Assembly (NCBI GenBank): GCA_016165875.1
Contig: JABBOT010000005.1
Coordinates: forward strand, 124,001-188,000
Direction of reading: 5' to 3'
Length of the DNA stretch: 64,000 bases
Origin: Acanthopleura granulata
Taxonomy: Eukaryota > Mollusca > Polyplacophora > Chitonida > Chitonidae
The notes beneath the pieces were generated by a model. That model had not been told where the DNA came from. It did no database searches and was given only the letters and a program-made list of their open reading frames with translations. Below are positions 1 through 14,228 of the stretch, one piece after another. Numbering within the stretch: position 1 is the first letter of the stretch; each line of letters opens with the position of its first letter. The position numbers were made by a program, and so were the translations under genes.

Positions 1-1069
1 AATGACACCCGAAGTCGAAGAGCCTGTATTCCATTAGTCATGTGTGACAATTTGAAAAATTCTCTGCTGTTGTCGCTACTCTGGTTTTGTTCTCTATGTT
101 GTAGTCTTTTCTGGATCGTAAGCAGATTTTTCCAAAATCAGAAAGGCACAAAAGAAACCAGAGCCCTGTCAAACACAGCTGGACGGAAACCCAAGTCTTT
201 ATGATCGATGAGTTGTACAACTTGTACAGCGGTTTAAGGTTCTACAGCCGTAAAGCACCTGCGAAACGATGCAAGGATCCTAGCTTATGGTCAAACCACT
301 CACTCGCTGCAACTGTCTGAAAACTGACACGTGAGAGCGTGAGGTAATCCAATTGCCTCTTTGTAAAGTACATGGACAAAGGCGGGGGTTTACTTCTGGC
401 TTTATATCTCTGACGGTATAAGACGGCATTCTCAGGTACGGCGTCACACCAAACATATAAATCAAGAATTAATTCACCATTAAGACATCCACTGGTCACC
501 GGCTTTCAGCAAATTTGGGGATTTCAGGGATGACCGAAGGGCTGTCTCTTTTGGGTGCGGGTAATTCGTATGTTTAATAGACTCGCCATCAAGCGGTGTT
601 TGTAACTGATGTATTTTCCCATAAGATGTAACAAGAGTACATTTATATCACATCTTTAACACGTCTCGCCGACTTTCAAGAATACAAGTAATTAAGGCAT
701 AGTGTACAGTAAATGAAAATTAATACATGGAAAAACAGTCTCATTCAGGAAGAATCAAAAAAAGACAAAGTCATCAACCTATGAAAGAAGCAATCTCTGT
801 AAGTCTCTCCTTCCATTTTCACAACGTTCAATCCATCACCATCAAATTTGTTGGTTATACTGCTGAGAATTCGGGGAAGTATATTGTCCAGCATTCAAAA
901 CGTTACATATTTTAAATATCAATTAAGCAATGGTTACCTTACAAAGGGCTCTGCACTAGTTCCATTAATCATGTAAAATGTTGCACGAACCAGACGGCAT
1001 GAGCCCCCCTTGTTCAGTGTTGTATAGATGGACTCCCTGGGTCTGTCTGTCCAAGCTTTAATCTAATGC
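1..1069. other. No gene or repeat recognised
   Basis: AT-rich unique-looking sequence. Only short chance reading frames without coding character are present. Confidence 0.5.
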
Positions 1070-3810
1070 AGACAAATACAATGACAATAATGTCCGTCGT
1101 TTTAGTCGCATTACAAATAGGTCGATATCAATACCACTTCGCACGGGCATTGTTATAAAGCAATGGCGCGGCCTAACAAATGTGCTGCCGTCCAAGCATT
1201 ACCTTAAAATAATTGTTCCCCGTCCGTGAAATGAAACCATCTGTACAACACTACACCAGGGTTGAATAAGACAGACATCGTCCTCCCGCAAAAGGTTTTT
1301 AACGAGTTCTCCTGTAACTCGGTACTTGTTTTGTGTTAATCGTGCCACGAATGTCCATTCCGACCAGCATCCTGGACAATTAGCATCATAGCGAATGGAG
1401 GGCAATAGGCCCCTTCTGTTAGTCATGAAAGCCCATTTGTTTAAAGGGTCCAGTTCGAAGGCAAATATGCGCATTAACCCGCCTGTCTGAAATGATCGTT
1501 TATTTAGTAATTGTGAACATTTTGGCCAAGTCAGTCCTGTAAAGTAAAACACGGACTACATTAAAGATAGAGAGAGTGAACTCGACATTGGCTGAACTTC
1601 AGTAAAAGTTAACCAAGACCAATTGGGGGAAACACAAATTGTACAGGGAGATGGCTCTCTGCCCATGGACGAGCTGCAATTTGAAGCATCAATGGATTCG
1701 GAAACAACGACTTTAGTCGTGCTTGGCACACACACCAATGACTCCACTTTGACGAGAAGAATTAAGAATCAGTAACGCGCAACTTGAAACATTCTCATCT
1801 TAACTACTGATGTTGTGGAACAGTCTAATAAACACTCTTTTTTGTACCTGTATTAGTTTTTGTTCTGTGGTTATCATGTCTTGGACACTTCAGTGTCTTG
1901 TTTCAGGTGATCGTTTGTGGTATGATCATTAATGATTGGATTATTTCTTCTTATTTAAATTATGTGTTCGAATCCAGCTCTTGCTGAGTGGTAGTCTCTT
2001 AAGTCTGATAAAAGCGTTGATTTTTTCCAGACTCTGGTCGATTTCCTCCTCCTATGAAAAACACAACTGGTGTCATATTCGTAAAAATTCGTGGGTAGAG
2101 TGATAGACATTGACACAATGATTTCTCGGGATTCGGATTTCTCTCTTTTCTAACTTTGCCATTTCCCTCTCTGGTTCGACTGCATGCGCTTTTACACTAG
2201 GAGGTTTTTGAAGTACCTGGTGCCTGGTGCTTTCAGAGAGTCTGGCATGTACGAAATATTCTTGTGCAAGGATGTGTGTGATGTATCAGTGTTCACATCG
2301 ATATGCTAGCAAACATACCAGCGTTTGTTTCTTCACTGCTTGAAGTGCTCCTGTGGTCCATACATCTATCACCAACTGTCGGAGAGTAGACCTGTCCATA
2401 CCCAACCCGATTATCTTCTTTGTCCAACTACAGCTTTTTCGGAATTGAGATTTTGGTGTTTACCATGAGTTGGACAGATTTGTTGTGGTTACGTTGTTGT
2501 TGTGATGTCGCAAGACATCAAAACATGCAGTAGACCCTGGTTCTATGCCCAGCCAGGTCACATGGTTGAATTGGTAATTTTAGTACTCTTCATTGACCCT
2601 TCTGCCTTTGCTGGGAAGACGAAAACATGACCAATTGGTTTCCATACATAAGGACAACCAGTGAAGAGTCAAGTGACAAACCCAATAATCCTATATATCG
2701 ACTGCACTATACCGCCTTTGCTAGGTGAGACAAAGACGGCAATATATATCAAATGATGAAATGTATGAATGTTCTGCGTTTTGTCTATTATCGCGAAATT
2801 CTCTCTTCCATGGAAACCACAGTTTCAGATGATCACGTACAGATCTTCATTATGACATATAACTTTTCATATAACATATAACGTTTTGGTTACAGGCCTG
2901 TTTTGGCGGTGGTTGAGCACCGACCTAATGCGCTTAAGTCAAGTACAGGTAGTAAAAGTGAGGTAATTTAAATTGGCATGCATTGATATGAGAAGCTTAT
3001 GTGATTTGTTGAGCTTGCTATGTCTCCCTGGACTGACCAGTTAGATTAGATATTCAAACCTGGTGAGAGACCGTCCAGAGCAAGATCTTAATTTCTCCAT
3101 TGATCACGACTAGCTGTTTCGAACTGTTGCCTCGCTCTGATGTATACTAGCCAAATCTAATCGTGGAAACAAGTTATTTTGAGATTTGACTCAGGTCATT
3201 CCCCTCCCAGAAACCTGTCCGTCACAGGCCGAGAGGGGGAAGACACCCTGTTGGCATATCAACGTGACTATCAGAAACTCCATCTCATGCCTTTGATCGC
3301 TCAGCCTACAAATCTGTCCCTCAGTTAACAGAAATGTGATACCTTCGTCATCAATATTCGGCTGCTGTCAGGTAGGGGAGAATACAGACCTGAGCTGTGT
3401 TTCATGACGATTGTCTTGGGTAACTCGCCACAAACTGAAATCAACGCTTGAGATTTATATCTTTGACACTTGGAAAACAATAATAACCATAAAATAGAAT
3501 TCACACCCCCCAAAAAAACTTAGTATTTGAAAGTACGCAATTAATCTGTAAGAAATCAATGTAAAGCGTGACACTCGGACCTAGCTCAGCGTCCATGTTG
3601 TAAATTGCTACACTTTCTGCACACTGCAGTACTGTAGTGAACATCGATGGCTTGGTTCGGGAAATGTAATTATGGCTGTTACCTTCACACTGATAAGCTC
3701 TTTCTAGAGCTGTCACAACCCAGTTGTAGGAATTTCTTTACCAAGTCAATATTTCTGAGATGGAAGACTCTGTAATAACTGAGATTATATTATGTCGTTT
3801 ACTTGATATC
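1070..3810. repeat. Segmental duplication 1, copy A
   Basis: Non-coding sequence collinear with 4605-8455. Shared blocks include GATATCAATACCACTTC (1126/4649), GTAATTGTGAACATTTTGGC (1507/4977), CTGTAAAGT (1541/5008), the GTGATTTGTT block (3001/7613) and GTAATTATGGCT (3666/8297). Many indels separate the copies, so the duplication is old. No coding frame is conserved between them. Confidence 0.85.
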
Positions 3811-4604
3811 CTGATAGGGTTGTAGGTAAACTGAATCAAACGATGTCACTTAGAACACACAATAAACACTAACCGTTATGCCCAATATGTAGATTGATTA
3901 ACTGATTCATATTGTTTTCCACATTATACCGTTGATACCTTGACGGTTGCCTTTTAGTAGGCCTGATCCAATGCCAATATACTCATTAGGGCGCTATACC
4001 CCAGACAGCGGCTGTGATCCCCCAGTCAGCCGGCGATATTACAATACACGGTAATTTGCTTTACCTTACACTGTGGGTATTATATTCCCTGTTTGTTATT
4101 ACAAAACAAGACCATACGACACTCCTAAGGACTCCTTTTTTCGAGACTACAAACAAATATGTAAATACTGTTTTCCATCCTGAAAAGTTGTTCGGTTTAC
4201 TTTTTATTTCTATATATGTTTGGCGTATTCCACTGTTTACATCACTTCTGTTTAGTTTTTGTTGTTGGGTTATTTAGACTTGCACAGCATAGGCAAATAT
4301 AACAGACAACAGGCAGAGATCCTGACCATTGTACTTACCGTTGTAATTGTCGATCCCTGTTAGTTAAGGCTTTGACCAATCAACTAGATCTACTCCATTG
4401 TTACACACACTGACCCTACTGTTACACGTGCAATCTGAGGTTTTATCTCTAATGGCCCTTGATTTACCATGATCACTCCTTTACGCCTTCTTTCAATTAT
4501 GAGGCTATAAAAGTGAGAACCCATTCTTTACTGCTGTAGACGACCTATCACGACCGTTCCAATTCAAGCATGGGGAGACTATAAATTAATACATAAAAAC
4601 ACGT
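3811..4604. other. Spacer between the copies of duplication 1
   Basis: AT-rich sequence. It contains an 87-codon frame (4014-4277) without recognisable domains. I see nothing supportable in it. Confidence 0.4.
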
Positions 4605-7600
4605 TGAACATAATTTCCGTGGTTTTAGCCCCATTATAAATACGCCGATATCAATACCACTTCGGCACGGACACTGTTATAAAGACCCGGAGCGGCCGAG
4701 CAAATGTGCTTCCGGCCAAGCATTATTAATAATAAGACAGACCGTCGTCGTCCCAACCCAGTTTTCAACGGATTCTCCTGTAACTCGACATTTGTTTTGT
4801 ACTAATCGAGTAACGAACGTCCATTCCGGCTATCATCCGGGACATTTAGCGCAACAGTGAATAGAGGACAATTGGCCCCTTCTGTTAGTCATGAAAGTCC
4901 ATTTGTTTAACGGGTCCACCTCGGAGGCAAATATGTACAATGATTTCCCCGTCTGGTATAATCGATCGTCTATTTAGTAATTGTGAACATTTTGGCCAAG
5001 TCAGTCCTGTAAAGTTAAACACGAAGACAAATTGTACTGGGAGATGGCTTCCTACCCATGGACAAGCTTCAATTTAAAACACAAGTTTTTTCGAAAACAA
5101 CACCTTCAGTCATGTCTGGATCCCCGTCAGATTAGATCCAAATAATTAAAAAACATGAAACGCTTAATTCATTTCAATTATGTGATGACTAACGTGAAAC
5201 ATTCTCGTCTTGGCCAGTGGTATCATAAAACAGCCCAGTATAAACTCTTCTTGGGACCTAATACCCAGTTCTTGCTGAGTCGGTAGCCCTCCTTATGTCA
5301 TGTGTACCTGGCCAATCGGTAGTCACCTTATGTCATGTGTATTTGGCCAGTCGGTAGCCCCTTTACGTCATGTGTAGCTTACCTGGCCAATCGATAGCCC
5401 CTTTAAGTGAAGTGAACCTTGCAAATCGGTAGCCCCGTTTCGCCAGGTGTGCCCGCTCAATCGGTAGCTCTTTTACGTCATGTGTAGCCCCTTTCATCAT
5501 GTATCCCTGACCAAAATCGGCCTCTCCTCCCGTATTCTTCCTGTTTACCTCTACCTAATTTGAGTATGTTTTAAAATTTTTCTCTTTTCTAATTTTTATA
5601 CCAAATATCACAATTATTTTTAATTCCTTTTAATTTATCATTGCTTTTTCGGTATTTCTAAACTTTTTTGGTTTTAGTTCTAGTTCTGAGAACGAGGATC
5701 ACTTACATCGTGCAATGCAAGTGGTCTTCGTAAGCCGAGTTGTGCAAGGCGTCCTTTTTCACTGCCGATGATAAGCCGCCCATCAGCAATTCCGGTACCC
5801 AGGGATTCTAATGTGGCTTTGTCAGGCACCTAAGGATGGATTGGGCTTTCCATTATGGTCTTGAGGTTACAAATCTTTGAACCCTACAGCAGTAGTATTG
5901 ACGAAGTATGCTGGTAAATAGCGTCTGAACTGAATTAAACAAATAAATCAAATAAACATAAATTTTGTCCGACCTGTCCAGGGCAATCATAGTCCTGAAC
6001 GTGGTGTAAAGGTCATGAGTTAACAGATCAATATACTATCAAATATATCAACGTTTATTTGACCACTGAGATGTTTTTACAACTGTACATTTTTCCTTTC
6101 ATGGTACATAGATCTGTCATCAGCTGTCAGACAATAAACCAGTACAACCCATATCTGTACCAGTTTTGCAGCTTTGCAAATCTGACATTTCCAAGCAGGA
6201 ACCAAAACAATGACAGATATCTGGCATATTCATGAAAATGAGGAAGAAAGACAATGCCCAGACCTGTCACCTTTGTCTGCAATTATGTATCTTCCGGGGC
6301 TTTACCCAGTAGCTTCACAAACGAGTTCCAAACATCAGTGTCCAAACATCAGTATTTGTAGAGATGTAGCAAAGTCTAATTGAGGGTTTTGGTCGTTATC
6401 TTGGACAATGTTTCTTCTGTTACATATTGTATTGACGCTGTAATATTTCAGAACAATCGCCGCAAGACAGAGACCCGCGTTCAATTCCCAGTCAGGTCAC
6501 ACCTGACACCTGAGAATATGACGCAAATACAGTTTTAAAACGACGCTCTGTTTCCACGACTTTGTGGCCTTCAAGCCAAGAGGAATCCACTAAAACAGTC
6601 TAATAGGCTTACCAACAAAATCGTTTGGAAGCCAATCGAACACATTGCACAATTAATACTTAAATAGCAGGGCCCTGGTACATATTTTCTTATATATCCT
6701 TTACGGTTTATTTTGTTGTTTTTTTTTTGGTTTTTTTTTGTTGTTGTTTTTTTGCATTTGGGCTGTTATCCTTTTGCGCAACGGACTTCAAAGTTTAATT
6801 CCAGATATAAATTATTCACTTTTCAGGACCAGAAGGCGAATGCACTTTAAGCATGTCAGGTGATTACCGGCCTCTAAAAGGGTGGTGTTGACCACATCAC
6901 CTGTGAGTCAACCTCTATCAGGAATTTGACCGGAGATGTCTCAGGGGACGGGGGCTATCAGGCCAGGAGACAGATTTAGGGACAGTGAAATATGATTTCC
7001 CCTTTCCCATTTTCTTCAACCTCGGTGTTATGCCACAAAATGGTAAATAAAAACCCAGAACCTGAGTCGGGCAGTTTGTTGGTTGCCGTTGTGTTCCACA
7101 TCCGATGTCCAGGTTTAGCTGGTTAGCAAATCCTCCACTAATCAACTTATTATAATTTGATTAACTATACTTAAATGAAGAAAATTAGAACAAGTAAGTA
7201 ATTCGGTAAAACATGTCGAAGTCAAAATCTACAACCAATGCCTGAAGCTTCAATGGTTTAGTATATTATCGTCTTAACTATCCTTCATTATTCTCACTGA
7301 CTGTACTCGAAATAACTAGCGCAAGTAAGTAATTAAGGAAACCATGTCTAAGTTAAGCCTTCAATCCTTGTTTAACGCCCAGATGATTTAGTCTGTGGGC
7401 CTACTAAGTAACTACAGTTTCGAATGATCACGTGTGGATCACAATAACATATAGCTTTACATTTTCATTGCAGAGCTGATTTGGCGAAGGTTGACATGCT
7501 GCCAAGTACATAGACCAGTACAGCTTACGTCAAGTGCTGGGAGTAAAGGTGAGGTGTCCAGGTCCCGCGGTGCTGTAATTTAAATTGGCGTACATTGCTA

Positions 7601-8455
7601 TGAGAGCCTAATGTGATTTGTTCAGCTTGGTATGTCTCCCCAGATTGATCAATTACGCCTGGATATTCAAATCTTTGGAGAGACCGTCTAGACAGTTTTT
7701 GTTTTCGCTGCGGAAACAGTGAGTGGAGCGAGGTCTTTCGTCCATCCTCGATGATGATCTATTTGTTTCAAACCAGTGGCTTCATTTGGAGTATAATTAA
7801 CAATCGACAAATTATCAAATCTAATCGTAGAAACAACTTATTTTAAACATTGATTGGGATCAATTAACACCCACCAATCTTTTCGTCATAGACCCAGGGT
7901 AAGACGCCCTTGTGACAATTTAGCATGACCATTGGAAACTCCATCTGACGTCTTTGATCGTACAGCCGACAAATCTGCTCTTAAGTTAACACAATCGTGT
8001 TTCATTTTGTGTCCATTATGTTGGGCAAATAATCCGTAAAGTTACATGAACGATTGAGAATTATACACTGGGCACTTGTAAATTCATATGAAGAATAAAA
8101 TGAAAATTTGCCGAAAATGAGAGTAGGCAGTCAATCTGTAATCGCGATAAGCACACCCAGTATGCCAGTTACAGCTGACACAAATACTACCTATTGAATA
8201 TACACCTTTACTTCTTTTCTTTGAATGCAAGGCGTAGAGTGGACGTCATACAATAGTATAGTAACCATCGTGATAGATGACTCAGTATAGAAAATGTAAT
8301 TATGGCTACTCTATGAAATGTTCTTTCTAGAACCTCCACAATCCAGTTGTAAAAATTATCAAGTTATCGCGACGAGATAGAAGTCTATATAATAAATGAT
8401 GGGGATAAAATAGTTTTTTAAAAATATATAATATCGCTTACTAGGAATTCTACGG
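4605..8455. repeat. Segmental duplication 1, copy B
   Basis: Partner of 1070-3810 in the same orientation, about 3.5-4.6 kb downstream. It is longer than copy A, partly because of the 35-bp array at 5270-5500. Confidence 0.85.
5270..5500 (+). repeat. Minisatellite, unit about 35 bp, about 7 copies
   Basis: Units of the type GGCCAATCGGTAGCCCCTTT plus ACGTCATGTGTA repeat imperfectly. In duplication copy A (about 1980-2010) the same segment (TTGCTGAGTGGTAGTCTCTT) occurs only once. Confidence 0.8.
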
Positions 8456-11400
8456 AGCTTGAAATGTAAATTTACATATACACTTACGGTTCAACCACAA
8501 CCCTGTCAGCATGCTACCGTGTCAGATTACAATGCGAGTCGATGGAGCACGGTGAAATGTGAATTTCCAGAGTCGTAAGGGCTGTTAGAAAAGACACTTT
8601 ATCGAAATAAACATTACATTGTCCAACCTTTTTGGCAAACTTAACTTAGAACATGAGCTGTCCCTTTCACTTTTATAAGAATCAATGATTTTGCCACTCT
8701 GATTTTGGCGATTTCCCGTTCATGGAGTCCACATTGCAATCACGTACACGTAACTTTACAAATAAAGAATACCAACTGAAGGCATACCGGGTGGATGAAA
8801 ACTTAATATGGTCCATTATTAGGCGTTACTTCAGATTAGGTCACCACAACCTATTATGGTTGACCTTTAACATCCACGCGTATCCATTTGACAAAAGACG
8901 ACCAATTCACAAACGCTGTGCGGACACTGATGCTCTAGAGCCTTTCTTAACTTCACACAGACGTGATGTAATACTGTCCCAGGCTTAGTGGCAATTGGCT
9001 TGGTGCTTTTGCAAACAAAGGGTAAAAGCTAGGGAAAAGTAATTTCTGCTTTGTCAAGAAAATAATTGAAAAAATAGCGTAATGCTATCTTAGCGGACGT
9101 CAGTCATTAACGCAACATTTACTCGGAGGATCCTTACTTTTAGGCAGAGTGGCAATTTAATGACATATTTTAGCTGAGAAATCGATCAGAGGCGGAGCCA
9201 TATTAAGCATTCCAAGAGAGTCAGTTATGACAGGCGGAAAGCGCCATGATTACATTTCCCATGCGCAGTCATCAATGATCATGTTCACCATAATGTTGTG
9301 GTCTGCAGCCTCCCAAAGAGCCAGCAAAAGGTGTTTTACACAATAGCTACCATTGATACAATGGTGCCAATTGAAACAGCCACGATGGCTAACCCAGTTT
9401 ATTGACATCAGGCGGGTCGGATGAACACGTGAACTAAGGATTTTCAAATAGAATGCCCAGAACCAGTATATCACGCATTCATTGTTCAGCGCTTTTCCGC
9501 CATACTCTTTATATGGCTCTGTATGACTGTGAATGGTAATTGAGATACCGTCTTACCAGCAAAATTATGTGAATAAAGGTCTCTTTGATACTTAAGATTT
9601 CTGAGAAAATAAAAACGGAGTCAATCATCAGAAGTTCATATATTCAATATGCATGTACGCATATGAAGTGGCTTCACTGACGGCTTTATGATATTATTTT
9701 GGCCTTCCGCCAGTTCATAACGTCGACAAGTAAGCAAGACAGCGGTCTTGAGAGTTCATCAGCACGTAGGCGAGCAAGGGATCATGTATGCAGCAAAGAA
9801 AAGCACAAGGTCGGTTATGTCTATGTGCTACAACCACAGGCATTAATTACAGCCCAGGATTTTGTTGAAGCTTAGTTTTTTGTGTGATGTTAGCGTATCG
9901 CTAACTGAGAGAAAAAATAGCAAACAAATGACTTGCTCAGTCAGCAATAAGCCTTACACAAGACCTAACAAAGAAACACCAAGGCACTTAGTTTTCTACA
10001 AAGATGACATTAGGCTACAGCTCCGGGTCTAAAAGGCGAGTCCCAATCCACAAAAATAGGAAAGTCACAGTTCCTAGTGAACTCCTGAAGTAAGAGCTAT
10101 TACTGGTCTGCAAGTGGCAATCAGCCGTGTGCACGGCACACCAAGAAAAGTTTGAATCAAACCTTCGGACGCCATACACAGTCCTCGAGTCTTGACACAA
10201 AGTGTTTACGCGGCAATGGCAAGTCCAGAGGGATAAAAAGTTCCTACCAGCACAAAGAGGCAATGAGCAATTCAAACTCAGAAATGATGTCTCCAACCAA
10301 TAGGGCAAGCCACGAAACGCTCACTCAAAAATTGCTACGTACAGCAAAAATGGAGGTCAAATTGACAACAATCGAATGACACGTAGGACTAAACATTCCC
10401 ACAACGGGGAGTATTCCTCATATATGAACTAGTAAGTGAAAGGCTGCGACTTGTTAAGCAATCTGGCTGGTTTTTATAACCTAATCTGTCGATTTTTCAT
10501 GACGCTATAACTCTAACACATGTTTACAGTTCGAGCATTTCTTTCCAGAAATTAAGATCTATGTACACAGGCGGAACAGTTCAAATTTAAACACAAAACT
10601 TCGAGAAAACTCGATTGAACTACGGTGCATGTCATGACGTATACACAGTTCAAGACCTATGTCAAAGGCATAACAATAAACAAAAATGCTATATAAAATA
10701 ATCAAACGCGAGATCCTGACGGTGAGTTTCTCTAAATTTTTTACTTGGAATTTTGCTCCATGTATAAATTTCAAGCGCCACAAATATTTCCAGAAGAGAA
10801 ACGAATATTATTGATTTATGTGTGACTGAAGAGGCTTACGAGGGTTTCTAGAATAACCATGCCAGCGAGTTTGATATCACAGTCATGCACACTGAACACA
10901 ATCATTTCGCATGTGTATGGTGCTACTCCGCCGGGAAACCGCGCCAAAGTAACCCCACGTGAAATCCGACCTACTGGCCACATATAATGAAAACCAGCTA
11001 ATGCGGAGACCCCAAGCGAAATAGTAGCAAGATAGAAATGTAAAAAAATTTCTTTATTCGTATGTCAAAGCCTTGACATTCAGTTTTAGGTAATCCTGTA
11101 CATTTGAATGAGAAAAGTTTCAGATAATAACTCTGCCTATTTATGCCCAAAATTTCGCTAGTAAGCATGTAACGATAACAACAGGTTATGTGCTAGACGT
11201 ATTTAGTACATTTTTAACGATTACCCGATTTTTACACTGCACCAAAGTTCATGTAGGTTCATCTACCGTTTATGTAGGTTGTTCACTTGGTGGACGGATA
11301 CTCTGATCCCCTGCTCTCAGATGCCGTTGTCCTTACGCCAGAGCAGATTCAGAGCAGATGTCAGCAGAGAGTTAGTCTGTGTGTCGGGATCTGCCTTCAC

Positions 11401-12130
11401 AGACCTTCAATCCCATGGGTGCCAAGTTAAATGTCTGTGTGTTTTTTTAAAAAATATATGCGAAATATAGGCGCTTTCCAAACGTTTAAAGTGCGATTTA
11501 AGTGTAGTGTTCATAAGACTGCTAGAATAGGCCTACTCTCTTGGAAGCTGATCAGCCTACACCATCGCGGACATCGATGTCTTTAAAGGGTTGTTGTATA
11601 AAATTTATATTCTTCGGGTAAAAGGCTTTATTTTTTGCCAACAAATACCAGATATCCTGTGTTGAGTGATCGTGCTGAGATTTGCTGTTCACAGGTTTAG
11701 CCATAAACCCTGGGCATCGTGACTGATATGAGAATTCCGGAGATACCAAAACCATCAAAATACTTCTGTCAGCAAAAAAGAAAACATTTTATGTGCTTTG
11801 GTAACTTTAATTGTTTAAAAGCCAATCCATTCCGTGCTCTTAGAACACAAGCTAGTGATTGGAAATTTATTACCCAATGGTAATAAACAGCAGGCCATGT
11901 TGTAATTCGACATGGTAATAAACGGCATATTGTGTTGTGATTCGACACCCTGGCTTTCACTGCTCATCGTGTACCTTTAGGGATACACTAAACGCTTGGC
12001 TTTTATTTCCTAATATTTTATATAACATATAAAAGTGCAAAAATGCTTTCTTCTTGAATCTTAATAAATGACTTAGAAGCATAGTTTTCTGAGAGCCAAC
12101 GGTCAATCCGGACGGTAAATACCAGGCCGT
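8456..12130. other. Intergenic, no supported gene
   Basis: Short open frames at 8722-8988 (+), 9250-9474 (-) and 10015-10308 (-) have no domain-like pattern. The only coding-like hint is 11278-11430 (+). Confidence 0.4.
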
Positions 12131-12134
12131 GACG

Positions 12135-12415
12135 TCATCGACGACAACTGTCAAAAAAACTCCCCAATATGTGAGGGAACATCCCAATGAGTGGTAGGGA
12201 ATAGCCCCAAGGGTGGGGGAATAGCCCATATGGGGGGGGGCACAATGGGTGGTGGAAGAGCCACATTGGGTGGGGAAGAGCCACAATGGGAGGAGAGCCC
12301 CAGTGAGTGGGAAAAAGGGCCACAATGGAGGGAGAAAGTGAAACAATGGATGGGTAACAGAACCAGAATGGGCAAAGGGAAGATCCACAATGGTGGGATA
12401 AGAGTCACAACGGGC
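12135..12415 (+). repeat. Degenerate G-rich minisatellite
   Basis: Imperfect units built on AGCCACAATGGGTGGGGAA, roughly 22-26 bp, cover about 280 bp. They open overlapping Gly/Trp-rich and Pro/Leu-rich frames on both strands that are not genes. Confidence 0.7.
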
Positions 12416-13059
12416 AAAGCCGCATAAGTTTTCTCAGTAATTTCATCGATGGCGTTATTTTAACTTGTCGTTATTTACACTAATTATGGAGAAAAAATAA
12501 AGGAGAGGCTAATTTAAATATATTTAACATAAAAAACAGCCAGAAAAAACTTCACATAAAACGGTCCCTTAAAAGCTAAACAACCTACAAGTACAATGGA
12601 TGTGTTTCTACATGATAAATCATTTCTAACACTTATGTTCTCGCACAGGAGGAATTTAACATTTCTTGTGTCGTAAACTTGATATGTTTTACATTTCATT
12701 TTGTATGTGTCTAGTGTGTAGCCGTGAAAACAAGGTTGTCTAAATTGAGACTGTCTGGCATCCTAAAACAAAGACGTATTCAGTCTCACTCTGCAGATTA
12801 GAGTTGCTCGCTGGGTCTCCTGCTTTTTACTTGTGCACTTTAGAAAGGTGTGTTTTTTTTGATAACCACCGATTTTTTCTGAATTTCTTAAAAGATTCTA
12901 ATATGTCAAGTCATTATAACATTGTATCTTGTACCTGTTGTCCACAAATCAAAATCTACTTCCTCTGCAATCGTTCATTTCATACTAGTTACAACTGCAC
13001 GACTTAATGTACAGATCTTCTAACGTAAAATCAAATTTGCATGCATATATGTATCAACG

Positions 13060-13395
13060 TATGTATGCTTGGGTTTTACGTGGTACTCAAAAATTGTTCT
13101 GCAATATCACAACGAGAAGTCCTTAAAATGTAGGTATCTTGCGTCTCCTTATGGCAGGGCGATGTCATGCCGCCGAAGTGCTGCTTACATTGGAACATCA
13201 TGCCGAAGACATCAGACATGGCACCAGACCCAATATACTGACACCGGGTCGACCAGTTCTGTTTCCCTCAATGCCGAGCACTAAGCGAGGCAGGAACAAG
13301 TGCCATTTTTAAAGCCTTTTGGTATGACCCTACTGGCGGATCTCCCGACCTCGAGGAGGACACTCTAACCACCAAGCAACCGAGACGGCCCAAAT
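13060..13395 (-). mobile_element. tRNA-derived SINE, family 1
   Basis: Read on the minus strand it starts with a tRNA-like head (TTGGTGGTTAGAG A-box region, CTCGAGGTCGGGAGATCC downstream), then a body with ATGCCGAAGACATCAGACATG on the plus strand. It resembles a dispersed repeat I associate with molluscan genomes. The element is diverged and has no clear target duplication. Confidence 0.6.
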
Positions 13396-13789
13396 TTGTT
13401 GTAAAAAACGACTTCTCTAAAAATAAGTGCTGTTGGAGTCTTCTCATTGGATTGCAGATCCTTTACATGATACATCTGCAACCAACAGCTATACATTTAG
13501 GGATGATATCTTCCCTTCAGAGCTAGTGTCAAAGTAAGAAAAAATACCAAATACCGAAGTTACTAATGGATGGCCAGTCCTCTCTTAATGTTCCCTAAAT
13601 CGTCACCCAATCCTGGACTCTTGCCCTGGGCCATTTGATGTTTTTGTCCTGTGTCATGGTATCATATGATGATATTGTTACAAAATGTTAGCATTTTGCT
13701 CAATGAACAGAACATTTGGTTGAAAAACTGAAGAGAGCTGGACCATTGATTGGACATAATTATCATACAGTAGTTATTTACTATATTTA

Positions 13790-13910
13790 CTGGATTAGTG
13801 TTTACGCCACAGGGAAGAATGCTTCACTTATACGACGGCGGCAACATTACTCTCGGAGGCAAACCCACGGCCATCCCCAAATTACTGGCAGACCTTCTTA
13901 CGTATCGTAC
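13790..13910 (-). mobile_element. SINE fragment, family 2 (tail half)
   Basis: Contains TTTACGCC, CTTATACGACGGCGGC, AAACCCACGGCCATCC and CTGGCAGACCTTCTTACG, collinear with the other family 2 copies in this window. Confidence 0.7.
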
Positions 13911-14179
13911 AAGACTTATAGTGTAGGAAACATCCATTAAGCAAAATAATATAGACGAACATTTTCACATTGACTCATATGGTTTGGCTGTTTCGACTCA
14001 CAAAGGTGCTTGGACTACCATACCACGGATTCTGCTTGGCTAGCACTGAAGTTACACCTTGATATAACGGCACTGGGGTCGTGAGGGTTCCAAACAGACA
14101 CTGCCGCAGTACGATGGAAGTACTGGAAAAACGATGTAAATACTTGAATGAGTGAATTAATAACTCGATGAACGAACAT

Positions 14180-14228
14180 GGCTTAACACCACAGCGGCAG
14201 TATTTCAGCCATATCGTGATTATGTTAA
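14180..14228 (-). mobile_element. SINE fragment, family 3 (3' end)
   Basis: The reverse complement contains CACGATATGGCTGAAATACT and GTGGTGTTAAGC. The same end appears on the plus strand at 39915-39975. Confidence 0.5.

Noticed and set aside
1199..1552. 117-codon minus frame
   Set aside because: The paralogous segment at 4740-5040 does not keep the frame, so no selection for coding is visible.
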